A stretch of DNA of 64,000 nucleotides from Burkholderiaceae bacterium DAT-1 (GCA_019084025.1 JAHRBI010000002.1:496001-560000), one strand, 5' to 3'; shown: positions 35,204 through 44,016, counted from the stretch's first letter. The notes: generated from the sequence alone by a model not told the origin. Translations and numbers: made by a program.

Positions 35204-35584
35204 TCACTCGTCAGGAAGATTGACGTACAGACTGTCTACGGGCATGAGCACAGTGTATTGCCATTCAAACGCAATCAGCGCATTTCGGGCGAGCGAGCGA
35301 ATCACATCCCATTCTGGGTGGGTAAGCGCATGTTCATCCAACCAAATGTCATCATGTCCAGTCCCGCTTAGCATTGCCATTTTCTGATCGAGTGCGATGA
35401 TGGCTGCTTGTTGATCGGTTGACCAGCTCGATTTGGATTCATGTGAAATAGCGGTCATTGCTGATTCAAAATCAAGCGCAAGTTCTTCTGCGACGGGAAT
35501 ATTCTGTGGGTAAAGCGAGTGTTGTATCGCACGATTTGCAGCTAATGCAGTGATTATCCATTTTAGATTCATGTCATGTGCCAT
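35204..35584 (-). CDS. Hypothetical protein
   Basis: 126 residues, no signal peptide or TM segment. Mixed helical sequence (AIIALDQKMAMLSGTGHDD, HPEWDVIRSLARNALIAFEWQYTVL). I do not recognise a family. Lower G+C than kdpE, with which it is convergent (stops 4 bp apart). ATG 35584 or ATG 35572 may be the start. Confidence 0.5.
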   Translation of the reverse strand: MAHDMNLKWIITALAANRAIQHSLYPQNIPVAEELALDFESAMTAISHESKSSWSTDQQAAIIALDQKMAMLSGTGHDDIWLDEHALTHPEWDVIRSLARNALIAFEWQYTVLMPVDSLYVNLPDE

Positions 35585-35596
35585 TCTTTATCATAT

Positions 35597-36349
35597 TTAT
35601 TTGCACAAGATCGGCTCACCTACCTCATTCAGACAAATCGATGCCAGCTTCTCCTTCACAAACATTTTAAAAGGAGAGGTGGCAAGATAACCCGCTGTAC
35701 CATAGCCATCTGGTGCAACCACATTTGTTACGCCAAAGTGCGACATGACCTCCACGGGTACGATCCACGCATCGGAGAGTCCGGGCTTGAGATAGCCAAG
35801 TCTGGAAAGCTTTTCATCTACCTTGAACTCGGCAAAAAAGCGACTTTCTGTTTCGCGCTGCTGCTTGATTTTATCAATAAACTGAGTCAGACGAGCTACT
35901 TCCTGATCATTTCCAGACGCCTGTGCGTCCTTAAGCTGACTGTTTTTCGTGGCTACCCACTCATCCACTTCAGGATCATTCAAATTGCCATGCCAGACCA
36001 GTAGCGCCTTGGGCTGAATGTACTTGGTATGGCCCGCCGGGAAGAGGTAATTGGCACAGGCGGACATACAGAACCCAGAAACCATCACATCCAGATGCCG
36101 GGACTGAATCCAGCGCGCCAGCCGGACGGCCGCAGTAATATCGCCACCACTAGAGTTGATGCGCAGTACTTTTAAATCCGGGATGGCTTCAAATCGTTGA
36201 ATGGCCTGATCAACAGATACATCTGTTATCGCTACATCAAAAGATGCATCCGGTTTAATCGGGATAGCTGGCGTGTTCTCCCCAAAAGTGCAAGCACAGA
36301 TCATCCACGCGAATAATCCAAATACGAAATTAATGCTCTTGCGATCCAT
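35597..36349 (-). CDS. Periplasmic ClpP/SDH-like serine protease homologue
   Basis: 250 residues from ATG 36349 with a signal peptide (FVFGLFAWMICACTFG). The ClpP/crotonase-like core is seen in LKVLRINSSGGDITAAVRLARWI, the nucleophile-site pattern GFCMSACANYLFPAG (Ser in MSAC) and YIQPKALLVWHG. Such COG3904-type periplasmic proteins are predicted proteases of unknown substrate. The start lies 20 bp inside the 3' end of the CbiM-like gene, with a GGAG 12 bases upstream. TTG/ATG starts up to 36373 are alternatives. Confidence 0.72.
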   Translation of the reverse strand: MDRKSINFVFGLFAWMICACTFGENTPAIPIKPDASFDVAITDVSVDQAIQRFEAIPDLKVLRINSSGGDITAAVRLARWIQSRHLDVMVSGFCMSACANYLFPAGHTKYIQPKALLVWHGNLNDPEVDEWVATKNSQLKDAQASGNDQEVARLTQFIDKIKQQRETESRFFAEFKVDEKLSRLGYLKPGLSDAWIVPVEVMSHFGVTNVVAPDGYGTAGYLATSPFKMFVKEKLASICLNEVGEPILCK

Positions 36350-36995
36350 GCTGCAAATACACTCCATCATCAAACGTCCTGACCCACTGCGGAAAATAAA
36401 TCACCAGTACCGCCATCACAATCCCGGTGGTAAAGGCCTCAGACCAGCCAAACAGCAGGTAATAGGGCAGGGCTTCTTCGGATAGATAGGTGGCGGAATA
36501 CACGCCCGCTGCCCATAAGGTCAACATATGGCCAAGCGCCGCTAGCCAGAATCCGGCTGCAGCACCAAAAAAGCCATTGGCAAAGAAATAGCTGAAATAA
36601 TGCGTGGGGAGATAGCGCTGGCTGAGCCTCAGACAGGCCCATGCCCAGCCGAGCGCGGGCAGCATCGCGCAGAAGTTGATGCCAATCGCCGCAAAATCGC
36701 CATGCTGGTTCGCCGCATTAGCACATAGAATCAGCGCCAGACCAATCACCGCGCGGGGCAGGCCGGCAATGAGTACGAGCGCCGACATCCCCAGCAGATG
36801 AAAACTCAGCCCCGGCTTGATGCCGGTAGACAGCTGCCAGATCACGCTGATGAGTGCAGCGGCGCCAAAGCTCGAACCCAAATGACGTTCATCACGCCAT
36901 GCCGCGTGCTTGGACGCCCAAGCCAATATCACTGCCATCCCGGCAAAACCGGCAATCAGGAGCGAGGAATCGAGCTGGTCGGCGCGGATGTTCAT
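36330..36995 (-). CDS. CbiM-like multi-TM membrane protein
   Basis: 221 residues, about seven hydrophobic helices, resembling the energy-coupling permease family of CbiM (COG3235 type). It shows NIRADQL at the N-terminus, where CbiM has a metal-binding His motif, so cobalt transport cannot be assumed. Helix motifs include GLSFHLLGMSALVLIAGLPRAVIGLAL and LPYYLLFGWSEAFTTGIVMAVLV. The 3' end overlaps the periplasmic ClpP-like gene by 20 bp. No cbiNQO genes adjoin. Confidence 0.7.
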   Translation of the reverse strand: MNIRADQLDSSLLIAGFAGMAVILAWASKHAAWRDERHLGSSFGAAALISVIWQLSTGIKPGLSFHLLGMSALVLIAGLPRAVIGLALILCANAANQHGDFAAIGINFCAMLPALGWAWACLRLSQRYLPTHYFSYFFANGFFGAAAGFWLAALGHMLTLWAAGVYSATYLSEEALPYYLLFGWSEAFTTGIVMAVLVIYFPQWVRTFDDGVYLQHGSQEH

Positions 36996-37024
36996 CGGTG
37001 TCTTTCAATAAACCACCCCCTCCG

Positions 37025-37042
37025 CCCCCGCCGCTGCGGGGG
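37025..37042. repeat. GC-rich hairpin between operons
   Basis: A perfect 7-bp stem CCCCCGC / GCGGGGG with a 4-base loop in the 83-bp gap between the hydrolase stop and the CbiM-like start. It lacks a T tract in either direction, so termination would need to be factor-dependent. Confidence 0.4.
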
Positions 37043-37078
37043 AACTGCACTATGGCGCAGCGGATTGTCTGACGGGGG

Positions 37079-37714
37079 TTAGCTGAGTATGGTCACCATC
37101 TGCCGGTTCACAATATCGGCCAGCAGATTGAGCTTGCCATGGAAGAAGTGGCCGACGCCGGGGACAACCGTAATCGGCAGCGACTGCGGGCGGGCCCAGT
37201 CGAACACCGAGGACAGATCGACGACTTCATCTTCTTCGCCATGCACCACAATCGTATCCGCAGGCACAGCAGGCAGGTTAAAGCGGCTGCATGCCGGGCC
37301 GATCAGCACCATGGGCAGCATATTGGCATCGCCCGTGCGTTCGCGTAGTTGCGATTGCACAAAGGTGCCGAAGGAGAAGCCCGACAGCAGTACCGGCAGG
37401 TCGCCATGCTGGGCACGTGCATGCGCCAGCACAGCGGCCATATCGTCCACTTCGGCATGGCCGTGATCGTGGGTGCCGTCGCTCTTGCCTACGCCGCGCA
37501 GATTGGGGCAATAGACCACAAAGCCGCGCCGCGAAAAGGTCTTGGCCAGCGTGTGCACGATCTTGTTGGTGTTGGTGCCGCCCTGCGTGGGATTGGGGTG
37601 TGCCACCAGCGCGATGCCGATAGGCGTATCGCCTTCGGCGTGTTCCAGCATCAAGGTATCGAGCTGACCAACCGGCCCCTGAATCATCAGCGGAATGAAT
37701 TGAGGTGCACGCAT
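37079..37714 (-). CDS. Alpha/beta hydrolase (COG2945-type)
   Basis: 211 residues from ATG 37714. HPNPTQGGTNTNKIV near the oxyanion region, NLRGVGKSDGTHDHG, nucleophile elbow LSGFSFGTFVQ (Ser), DTIVVHGEEDEVVD (Asp) and VPGVGHFFHGKL (His) complete the catalytic triad. Likely cytosolic; substrate unknown. It starts 2 bp after the ferredoxin gene stop, so they are co-transcribed. The longer reading frame to 38080 runs through the ferredoxin and is not real. Confidence 0.85.
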   Translation of the reverse strand: MRAPQFIPLMIQGPVGQLDTLMLEHAEGDTPIGIALVAHPNPTQGGTNTNKIVHTLAKTFSRRGFVVYCPNLRGVGKSDGTHDHGHAEVDDMAAVLAHARAQHGDLPVLLSGFSFGTFVQSQLRERTGDANMLPMVLIGPACSRFNLPAVPADTIVVHGEEDEVVDLSSVFDWARPQSLPITVVPGVGHFFHGKLNLLADIVNRQMVTILS

Positions 37715-37716
37715 GA

Positions 37717-38037
37717 TCAGATCTTCAGGCGGTCGACGATACGGCCGTTGATCAGGTGTTCCTGAATGATTTCTTCCACGTCCTGTTCGTCCACGTACTG
37801 ATACCAGATGCCTTCCGGATAGACCACCATCACCGGGCCCTGATCGCAGCGGTCGAGGCAGCCTGCCTTGTTGCTGCGGATTTTGCCCTTGCCATCCAGA
37901 CCCAGCTCGCGCAGGCGCTTTTTGGCGTAGGCGTGCACAGCGGACGCGCCCATGGCATTGCAGCAGGATTCGCCTTCCAGACGCTGGTTGGTGCAGATGA
38001 ACACGTGATGCTTGAAGTAGGCTTCGCTCTGGCTCAT
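37717..38037 (-). CDS. Thioredoxin-like [2Fe-2S] ferredoxin
   Basis: 106 residues. Cys pattern CTNQRLEGESCC ... CLDRC is that of the thioredoxin-fold 2Fe-2S ferredoxins (Shethna/NuoE-like); HVFICTNQR and GVWYQYV-type GIWYQYVDEQDVEEIIQEHL support the fold. It is an electron carrier. Middle gene of an operon with an unknown protein (8 bp upstream) and a hydrolase (2 bp downstream). Confidence 0.87.
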   Translation of the reverse strand: MSQSEAYFKHHVFICTNQRLEGESCCNAMGASAVHAYAKKRLRELGLDGKGKIRSNKAGCLDRCDQGPVMVVYPEGIWYQYVDEQDVEEIIQEHLINGRIVDRLKI

Positions 38038-38045
38038 GTTGTCTC

Positions 38046-39140
38046 TCAGTGACGGGTTTCGCTGGTCTGGTCGAGTTCAACCGGCAGCGGGAAATAGGGC
38101 AGGGATTGCTTCACGGATGGCAGCACATCCGCCAGCACGCGCACTTGTTCGATGCGGCATTCCTGCAGCACGTCCAGCAGCGCATGCTGAATGGTATCGA
38201 TGCGGTCGGTGGGTTGCAGCGGCCAGACAAAGCCTTCCCACTGCTCGCCGTTTTTCTCGGCGCCAATGGTCACGCGGATTTCATTGCCTTCGTGCGCAGA
38301 CAGCACGGCCACTGGCGTTTCGCCATCGGTACGCAGCTTGCGCAGAATGCTGCTGGCAAATACTTCAAAGCGGATGCGCTTCTGAGCATCGATGCCATCA
38401 AACAGCGCGCTGATCCACGCTTGCGGTGCGCGTGGCAGCGGGAACAAGGTCAGCGCCGGATGGGCCAGTTGTTCGCCAATCAGCTTGCTGATGGCCATCG
38501 CCCAGGCGCCCATTGGCGCATTGAGCTGCACCACGGGTGTCTGCTCGGCAGGCTGCAAGGCCACGCCCACCAGATAGCGCAGCGCCACGCCATCCACATC
38601 AAACTTCACTGGCGCACCGGCAAAATCGTGCGGTAGACCGCCGGACGCGTATTGCAGGGCATCGCGCCAGTTCAGCAGCTGCGCAGGAGTGATGCTTTCC
38701 AGCTGCGCCTGATCCACCAGCTTGGCGGACAACCAGATATCCGCATCTTTCGCGAAGATGCCCTGTTCGGTCAGACTGTGCTTGATGGCATCGATATCGG
38801 GTAGCTGGCCCGGAATGACATGGCCCTGACGTACGCCCACCACCATCACCAGCGGAATGGCAAAGATCACCGCATGCGCACCAGCAGTAGTGCTGCATAC
38901 ACGTGCAATGCGCTCCTGCAGGCAGCGCGACACCGCCAGCGAAGGCGCAGCGGCCAGTACCTCGCCAACCGTCTGCGCGCCCGCCTTGAGCGAGTCGCTC
39001 AGCGCGGCATCCAGCGCAGCTTCGTGGCGCACCATGGCGCCGGGGGCGTTGTCGGTCAGCAGATCGATGGCAAGTTGATGAATGGCCGTGGTTTCAGCTG
39101 AAAACACGCGCGGATCGGGCAAATGCATCTCGGTGGTCAT
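38046..39140 (-). CDS. Hypothetical protein of a ferredoxin operon
   Basis: 364 residues from ATG 39140 (TTG 39158 is an alternative). No signal peptide, no TM helices. An N-terminal Ala-rich helical region precedes VFAIPLVMVVGVRQG and HVIPGQLPD; C-terminal half is mixed alpha/beta ending VLPSVKQSLPYFPLPVELD. I do not recognise a family. Position as first gene of a tight three-gene unit with a 2Fe-2S ferredoxin and a hydrolase suggests a shared pathway, which I cannot name. Confidence 0.65.
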   Translation of the reverse strand: MTTEMHLPDPRVFSAETTAIHQLAIDLLTDNAPGAMVRHEAALDAALSDSLKAGAQTVGEVLAAAPSLAVSRCLQERIARVCSTTAGAHAVIFAIPLVMVVGVRQGHVIPGQLPDIDAIKHSLTEQGIFAKDADIWLSAKLVDQAQLESITPAQLLNWRDALQYASGGLPHDFAGAPVKFDVDGVALRYLVGVALQPAEQTPVVQLNAPMGAWAMAISKLIGEQLAHPALTLFPLPRAPQAWISALFDGIDAQKRIRFEVFASSILRKLRTDGETPVAVLSAHEGNEIRVTIGAEKNGEQWEGFVWPLQPTDRIDTIQHALLDVLQECRIEQVRVLADVLPSVKQSLPYFPLPVELDQTSETRH

Positions 39141-39220
39141 GAGGCGTGCCAAAGGCAAATGGAAATGAGGCGGACATTATACGGCAAGGTCGGCTGACAT
39201 TGATTAAATCCGCAGACGCA

Positions 39221-39245
39221 AAAATGCCCGCCGGTGGGCGGGCAT
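39221..39245 (-). terminator. Terminator of the porin / PstS-like unit
   Basis: Stem ATGCCCGCC / GGCGGGCAT with a 4-base loop, followed by TTTT on the minus strand, 24 bp past the PstS-like stop. Confidence 0.85.
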
Positions 39246-39268
39246 CGGTTGGTAGCGTTCAGGCCAGA

Positions 39269-39682
39269 TCAGGGATACACAACCTTGACTGAACTATCCA
39301 CGGCGGACTTTTCGATATAGCCCAGTGCATTAGGACTGCCGGAAACGGCTTTCTTCACGTCTGATGAAGCAGGTAATTCCTTGGGGGGCGTGCCCTTGCC
39401 GGTGAACACCATTTTCGACCAGTACGCCTTCATCTGCGCAGCACTCTTGTTGGTCAGCCCTTTGTAGAAATCGTCGCGAAGATTGTTGCCGTCGCTCAGA
39501 TCATACAAAGTCACCGCACCCACGCCCGGCAGTTCCGGAATCTTGCCCAGATACACGTTGCTGGCCTGATCCTCGGACAGCTTGCCTAGCGGACTTTTTG
39601 CCCCGGTCACCAGTACCCAGTCACCTGCCAATGCAGATGCGGAGAGTGCTGCAGCAGCCATCATTGCAACATATTGTTTCAT
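39269..39682 (-). CDS. Small periplasmic PstS-like phosphate-binding protein
   Basis: 137 residues, signal peptide (QYVAMMAAAALSASALA), then GDWVLVTGAKSPLGKLSEDQ, YLGKIPELP, and FYKGLTNKSAAQMKAYWSKMVFTGKG as in short PstS-like/phosphate-binding family members that lack the second lobe of full PstS. Its start follows a GAGAGG box, 13 bp after the porin stop. Such porin plus small PstS-like pairs occur in other proteobacteria; a role in oxyanion uptake is inferred. Confidence 0.75.
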   Translation of the reverse strand: MKQYVAMMAAAALSASALAGDWVLVTGAKSPLGKLSEDQASNVYLGKIPELPGVGAVTLYDLSDGNNLRDDFYKGLTNKSAAQMKAYWSKMVFTGKGTPPKELPASSDVKKAVSGSPNALGYIEKSAVDSSVKVVYP

Positions 39683-39695
39683 CGGCCTCTCCCTC

Positions 39696-40979
39696 TCAGA
39701 ATACAAAGTTTACGGCAAGTGTCGTCACGCCAATGCTGCGGCCGTAATAAGACAGCGGCTGTGCAAGACCTTTTGTCCGCAGCGCCTGCCCACTTGTTGG
39801 GCCATTTGCATCATCCTGAGGCGTGAAACGATCGTATTGCGCCTTGAGCGAAACTGACTTGGTCAAGTCGTACCTAACACCTACGGCGATGGCCTTCTGC
39901 TTTGAACCAGGTCCGACCAAGTTATTCGCATTGAGCGGGCCAAGTGCACTGTATTGTGAGAGCGGGTTTAGGTTGAAATCTAGCTCAGAACTCTTGGTTG
40001 CGGATAGGGTGACATAGGGCATCCATGATCCAATATGCCATCCGCCTGTCAAATACCAACCAGTTGCATTTGCCAACTGTGAGGAAGTGCGGCGCCAGAT
40101 ATATTCACCCTCCGCCAGCAAGTCTCCGTTGTCATAGATGAAGCCTAGTCCGGTTAGGTCAAACGGCTTGTGATCACGATCAAGTTGATTCGCTATATCG
40201 GCATATCCTGGATAAACCTGATTGAAGGTTGCGCCGTCCGGAGCGACAGGCGTATTTATTAGATCACGGAAATCCGTCATGATGGTGCCATTCGGATTGA
40301 TAATCGTGTGCACGCCGTTCATGTATCCTAAGCGAACGGACAGGGACTCATATTCGAAGGTCATGTTCACACCGGCCATGCGGTTGAAGCGAATTAGAGT
40401 GCCCCCCGGAAACGCCAAGTCATAGCGGCCGTAGTATGGCTGCACCGCAAAGGTCGTTGGGCCGAATGAACCGCGATAGACTGCATCGATGCCGTCAATA
40501 TTATTGATGGTGGCCATATTGTAGACATTGGTCGGTGGACGTACCCATGGATTGGCAAAGTCTACATTGCGGAAGTCAGATACCATGAAGGCTGGCACAA
40601 TAAAGCGGCCTGCGCGGACAGTCAGTGCGGGCATGGGTTGCCAGGCCAGGTAGGCCCAGTCCAGTGCGGGCTGGAAGTTATTGTGCGAATTTTCATGGGA
40701 AAGCAATTGAACAACGGCTTTCCATTGCGGATTAAACGTGTAGTTGGCCTGAACCCCTAGTAAGGAGTCGTTGCGAATGTCCCATGAAGAGTCCGCGCGA
40801 TTGGCCTGATTGTTCATGCGCATGAAAGACGTATCTTCGGCATTGGTTTTGGTGAAAGCAAAAGTGCCAAAGCCGGAAATACTGAGTTTGGATGGTTCTC
40901 CGGCTGCCTCGTCAGCCCAGACCTGGCCAAGCCCGGTAAGGCTGAGGGCGGCAAGCACGGCAAGTCGCAGTTTCAGCAT
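39696..40979 (-). CDS. Outer-membrane porin
   Basis: 427 residues, signal peptide (LRLAVLAALSLTGLGQVWA), amphipathic beta strands throughout and a terminal Phe (LAVNFVF) needed for BAM recognition. Aromatic-rich strands such as WDIRNDSLLGVQANYTF and RYDLTKSVSLKAQYDRF are typical of general or anion porins; the coupled small PstS-like gene suggests an oxyanion substrate. First gene of a two-gene unit. RBS AGAGGAA. Confidence 0.85.
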   Translation of the reverse strand: MLKLRLAVLAALSLTGLGQVWADEAAGEPSKLSISGFGTFAFTKTNAEDTSFMRMNNQANRADSSWDIRNDSLLGVQANYTFNPQWKAVVQLLSHENSHNNFQPALDWAYLAWQPMPALTVRAGRFIVPAFMVSDFRNVDFANPWVRPPTNVYNMATINNIDGIDAVYRGSFGPTTFAVQPYYGRYDLAFPGGTLIRFNRMAGVNMTFEYESLSVRLGYMNGVHTIINPNGTIMTDFRDLINTPVAPDGATFNQVYPGYADIANQLDRDHKPFDLTGLGFIYDNGDLLAEGEYIWRRTSSQLANATGWYLTGGWHIGSWMPYVTLSATKSSELDFNLNPLSQYSALGPLNANNLVGPGSKQKAIAVGVRYDLTKSVSLKAQYDRFTPQDDANGPTSGQALRTKGLAQPLSYYGRSIGVTTLAVNFVF

Positions 40980-41206
40980 GGAGCGTTCCTCTTTGTTACG
41001 GTTATCGACTGACTGGATGCGCGCCTGAAAAATTGCACGACTGTTTCAGTGCACAGCTGTCACCCGTTCACTATAGGAACGGACTCGCTGATATGCCGTA
41101 ACCGCTCGTCGATTAATGTATCCTTATGGAAGACGGGTTTGCTGGTATGACAGCCCCTTGCACCTGCCACGATGTCCATCGCCGCCAGTGAAAAAAGGAT
41201 GCAATA

Positions 41207-41617
41207 TTGGAAATGAATATAGGCGTGCCGGCGTTGCTATTTCCGGCCATTTCGCTGCTTTTGCTGGCGTTCACCAATCGGTTTTTGGCCTTGTCGTCAA
41301 TCATCCGCACGCTTCATGACGACTATCTCGCTACTCAGGATCCCAAAATCGCGAGGCAGATTGCTAATTTGCGTAGGCGAGTCCTGCTCATTCGAGCCAT
41401 GCAGGCAGCTGGCGCGGGTAGCATGTTCATGTGCGTGGTCAGCATGTTTTTTGTCTTTATGGGCTGGCAATACCTGGCACATGGGGCATTTGGCGTCAGC
41501 CTGGCGTTTATGATGGGATCGCTGGCGATTTCATTGCGGGAAATTCACCTGTCCAGCGATGCGCTGAATATTCTGCTGGCGGATGTCGAGGATGCATTGC
41601 GGCAGCACGAAGACTAA
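41207..41617 (+). CDS. DUF2721-family inner-membrane protein
   Basis: 136 residues from TTG 41207 (GGA 7 bases upstream; ATG 41213 alternative). Three TM helices with the DUF2721 pattern: LLFPAISLLLLAFTNRFLALSSIIR, RRRVLLIRAMQAAGAGSMFMCVVSMFF and FMMGSLAISLREIHLSSDAL. Function unknown. Confidence 0.85.
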   Translation: MEMNIGVPALLFPAISLLLLAFTNRFLALSSIIRTLHDDYLATQDPKIARQIANLRRRVLLIRAMQAAGAGSMFMCVVSMFFVFMGWQYLAHGAFGVSLAFMMGSLAISLREIHLSSDALNILLADVEDALRQHED

Positions 41618-41634
41618 CCCCGGGGCCTCTCCCG

Positions 41635-42687
41635 CTAGCGGCGTTTGATTTCACCCGCCAGTGGTTTGCTAGGGAGATGGGGGGACTTGTCTTTGCTGGG
41701 GGCGGTACTGGATGGCGCAGGCCTGTCACCGGGCGGGGCAACAATCCGCACTTCTTTGCTGTAGTTGTAAGCGGTGCGCGGATCGCAATTTTTGAGCATC
41801 AGCGGCCCGGCACCCGATCTACCGATTTCCAGCATGATTTCATTGAGGATGGGGCTATCACGCCTCAGACGCAATGCAGCGGCCATGGCAGGCCAGAAGA
41901 TTTGCGGGTCAAGGGTGTCCCGCGCTTTTTTGAATGCATCCAGGTCCATCATCCAGGTCAGGGCGGCCAATCGTGTAAAGAGTGAGAAGCGTTCCGGTGA
42001 CTCGGCGGCTTGGGGAGCCATATTGGCGGGTGAGGTATTGAGCGTAGCCGAAGCTGCAATCATGCGATTCAGTGCTGCTTCCGTAATGCCCTCTATGGTT
42101 TTGTCCTGCGGCAACTGTGCGGGATCGATGCGATCCCAGTTTGCCGGTGTCGCCAGTCCGTTTTCCAGATCTGTTCGAGTGCGTTCGCTATCGATGGCGT
42201 CCAGATGCTCAATGATCTGCTTCAGACCATCTTCGTTGAAGACATTCAGCACGGCCATGCCCGCGCGGATGGTTTCATCATCCAGACGTCGCCAGTCGAG
42301 TGCCCCCCATTCGGGTGAATAGGCGCTGAAATTAATTTTCTGTTTGATTCGCGCAATCGTGCCGCGAGCCTCGAATGCAGTGAAATGATCGAGATGCAGC
42401 GATACAAAATACGATAGTGCGTTTTGGTAGGTCTCGGGTAGCAGCTCTTCAGGCAAGCCAAACTGCTTGAGCACCATGTCCAGCCAGGCAATCACTTCCG
42501 TGCTGCTACGATGGACGCGCTTATCCATCAACGCCTTGAACAAGCGCTGTCGTTGTTCTCGCCCTTCGCCATTGGCGGTTTGCCAGGCGCGCGCAAGCGA
42601 CTGCTCGGCTTCGTGCTCGTGGGCTGTATTCCACAAGCGCAAAATGCGGTCGCTCAGCTGGGCATAAAAGGCTTCGTGATCGCTCAT
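41635..42687 (-). CDS. Hypothetical protein with Pro/Lys-rich tail
   Basis: 350 residues from ATG 42687 (GTG 42693 alternative). Mostly helical with no TM segment or signal peptide; charged (HEAFYAQLSDRILRLWNTAHEHE, ENLFK-type helices), with a C-terminal tail (residues about 320-350) rich in Pro, Ser and Lys. I do not recognise a family. Convergent with the DUF2721 gene. Confidence 0.55.
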   Translation of the reverse strand: MSDHEAFYAQLSDRILRLWNTAHEHEAEQSLARAWQTANGEGREQRQRLFKALMDKRVHRSSTEVIAWLDMVLKQFGLPEELLPETYQNALSYFVSLHLDHFTAFEARGTIARIKQKINFSAYSPEWGALDWRRLDDETIRAGMAVLNVFNEDGLKQIIEHLDAIDSERTRTDLENGLATPANWDRIDPAQLPQDKTIEGITEAALNRMIAASATLNTSPANMAPQAAESPERFSLFTRLAALTWMMDLDAFKKARDTLDPQIFWPAMAAALRLRRDSPILNEIMLEIGRSGAGPLMLKNCDPRTAYNYSKEVRIVAPPGDRPAPSSTAPSKDKSPHLPSKPLAGEIKRR

Positions 42688-42751
42688 ACGCACTAGTTAT
42701 AGTGCAGAAGCAGATGCTGATGTTGTAAAAGGGATGGATGGTGCAGGCAAT

Positions 42752-42777
42752 AAAAAACCCGACCAAATGGCCGGGTT
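42752..42777 (-). terminator. Terminator of the cold-shock gene
   Basis: Minus strand stem AACCCG ... CGGGTT followed by TTTTTT, 28 bp past the csp stop. Confidence 0.85.
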
Positions 42778-42804
42778 CTGCGAAGTCAGTGCGACGTCAG
42801 CACA

Positions 42805-43008
42805 TTACAGCGGCTTGATGTTGGAAGCCTGCTTGCCCTTCGGGCCTTGTGTCACGTCGAAGCTGACCTTTTGGCGCTCCTGGAGGCTCTTGAAGCCGTT
42901 AGACTGGATTTGGGAGAAGTGTGCGAACAGGTCTTCGCCACCTTCATCGGGAGTGATGAAACCAAAGCCCTTGGCGTCGTTGAACCACTTGACGGTACCA
43001 GTTGCCAT
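42805..43008 (-). CDS. CspA-family cold-shock protein
   Basis: 67 residues. RNP1 KGFGFI and RNP2-like DLFAHF are intact ([21 protein letters not shown]). Binds single-stranded nucleic acid as an RNA chaperone. The 246-bp upstream gap, ending in an AGGAA site, could hold a long leader typical of cold-shock mRNAs; I do not see an unambiguous cold box. Confidence 0.95.
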   Translation of the reverse strand: MATGTVKWFNDAKGFGFITPDEGGEDLFAHFSQIQSNGFKSLQERQKVSFDVTQGPKGKQASNIKPL

Positions 43009-43254
43009 TTTTTGCTATTCCTGAATAAAAAATTAATTAATGCTCCCGCATGCAACATGCACATGGGATGCGCGGGTCGTCGGCAAAGCCTCAGACAATC
43101 CGCAAGCGCTTTTTACGTGGAAGCGATGCTGGGCGCAAGTGAATTTTTGACAGGTTTCCTGACTGTGGCGCTCGCTGCAACAGTCAGATGCTTGTCATAT
43201 GCATTTCACATTGATCATTTTTGAAGTCGATATTTTTCTCAGGTAATCGATAAA

Positions 43255-43809
43255 TTAAAAGCTCGATAAAGAGTTGGCGCTAATAATTTCAGCCTCGTCA
43301 TCGCCCATATTTTTGAAGCGATGCGGACTGGTCGAGTCAAAATAGTAGCCATCTCCGGGTTTCAGGACGCGCTTCTGTGCCCCGACCGTCAGTTCGATCT
43401 CGCCTCTGACCACGATGCCGCATTCCTGACCGTCATGCTTCAGCATGTCTGCGCCGGTATCCGCATGGGGCTCGTACACCTCACGCAACATGGTGATGTG
43501 CCGCCCGTTTAATCCATGTCCAAGCAGCATGAAGGCAATGCCCTCGCCACCGATGTCTGGCATGTCCTCCGCCGTGAAGAATGGCGACGGTGCGTGCGCA
43601 TTTTCAGCATCGAAGGTGAAAAAGTCGGCCAGTGTCATGGGAATTCCGTCCAGTACCTTCTTTAATGAAGAGACTGAGGGGCTGACGCGATTCTGCTCGA
43701 TCAGTGAGATGGTACTGTTGGTGACACCGGCGCGTTTAGCCAGTTCACGCTGGGACAAACCGGCTTTTTCGCGGATGAGCTTGAGCCGGGTGCTCACTTC
43801 AAGCGTCAT
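43255..43809 (-). CDS. XRE-cupin transcriptional regulator, PuuR-like
   Basis: 184 residues. N-terminal XRE helix-turn-helix (RLKLIREKAGLSQRELAKRAG, NSTISLIEQNRVSPSVSSL) and C-terminal cupin (HDGQECGIVVRGEIELTVG, LKPGDGYYFDSTSPHRFKN). PuuR represses putrescine catabolism genes. It is divergent from ald-puuD-spuC, so it is the likely local regulator. Confidence 0.9.
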   Translation of the reverse strand: MTLEVSTRLKLIREKAGLSQRELAKRAGVTNSTISLIEQNRVSPSVSSLKKVLDGIPMTLADFFTFDAENAHAPSPFFTAEDMPDIGGEGIAFMLLGHGLNGRHITMLREVYEPHADTGADMLKHDGQECGIVVRGEIELTVGAQKRVLKPGDGYYFDSTSPHRFKNMGDDEAEIISANSLSSF

Positions 43810-44016
43810 GATGGGGTTCCTGAAAACATGCTTCTGAAAGGGGAATTGGCGGCGAAATCACACCGTCTGTCAAGTCTTTCGGTCGGAGTGTATAAAATTC
43901 TGAACACATAGGTTGCGTAGTCGGACGGGTGGCGACTAGAATCTTTGGCGGATTACCGGAAAAATGTACAAGAAAACACCGGCTCCAAATGAGGAATTGT
44001 GCGCTTAATCGCAGTG

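Noticed and set aside
36996-37078. Cobalamin riboswitch upstream of the CbiM-like gene
   Set aside because: The gap is only 83 bp and I could not find the conserved B12-box pattern.
37079-38080. 333-residue version of the hydrolase
   Set aside because: The N-terminal part is an out-of-frame reading of the ferredoxin gene; ATG 37714 gives the true start.
43009-43254. Cold box in the csp leader
   Set aside because: The region is compatible with a long leader, but no clear cold-box sequence could be identified by eye.
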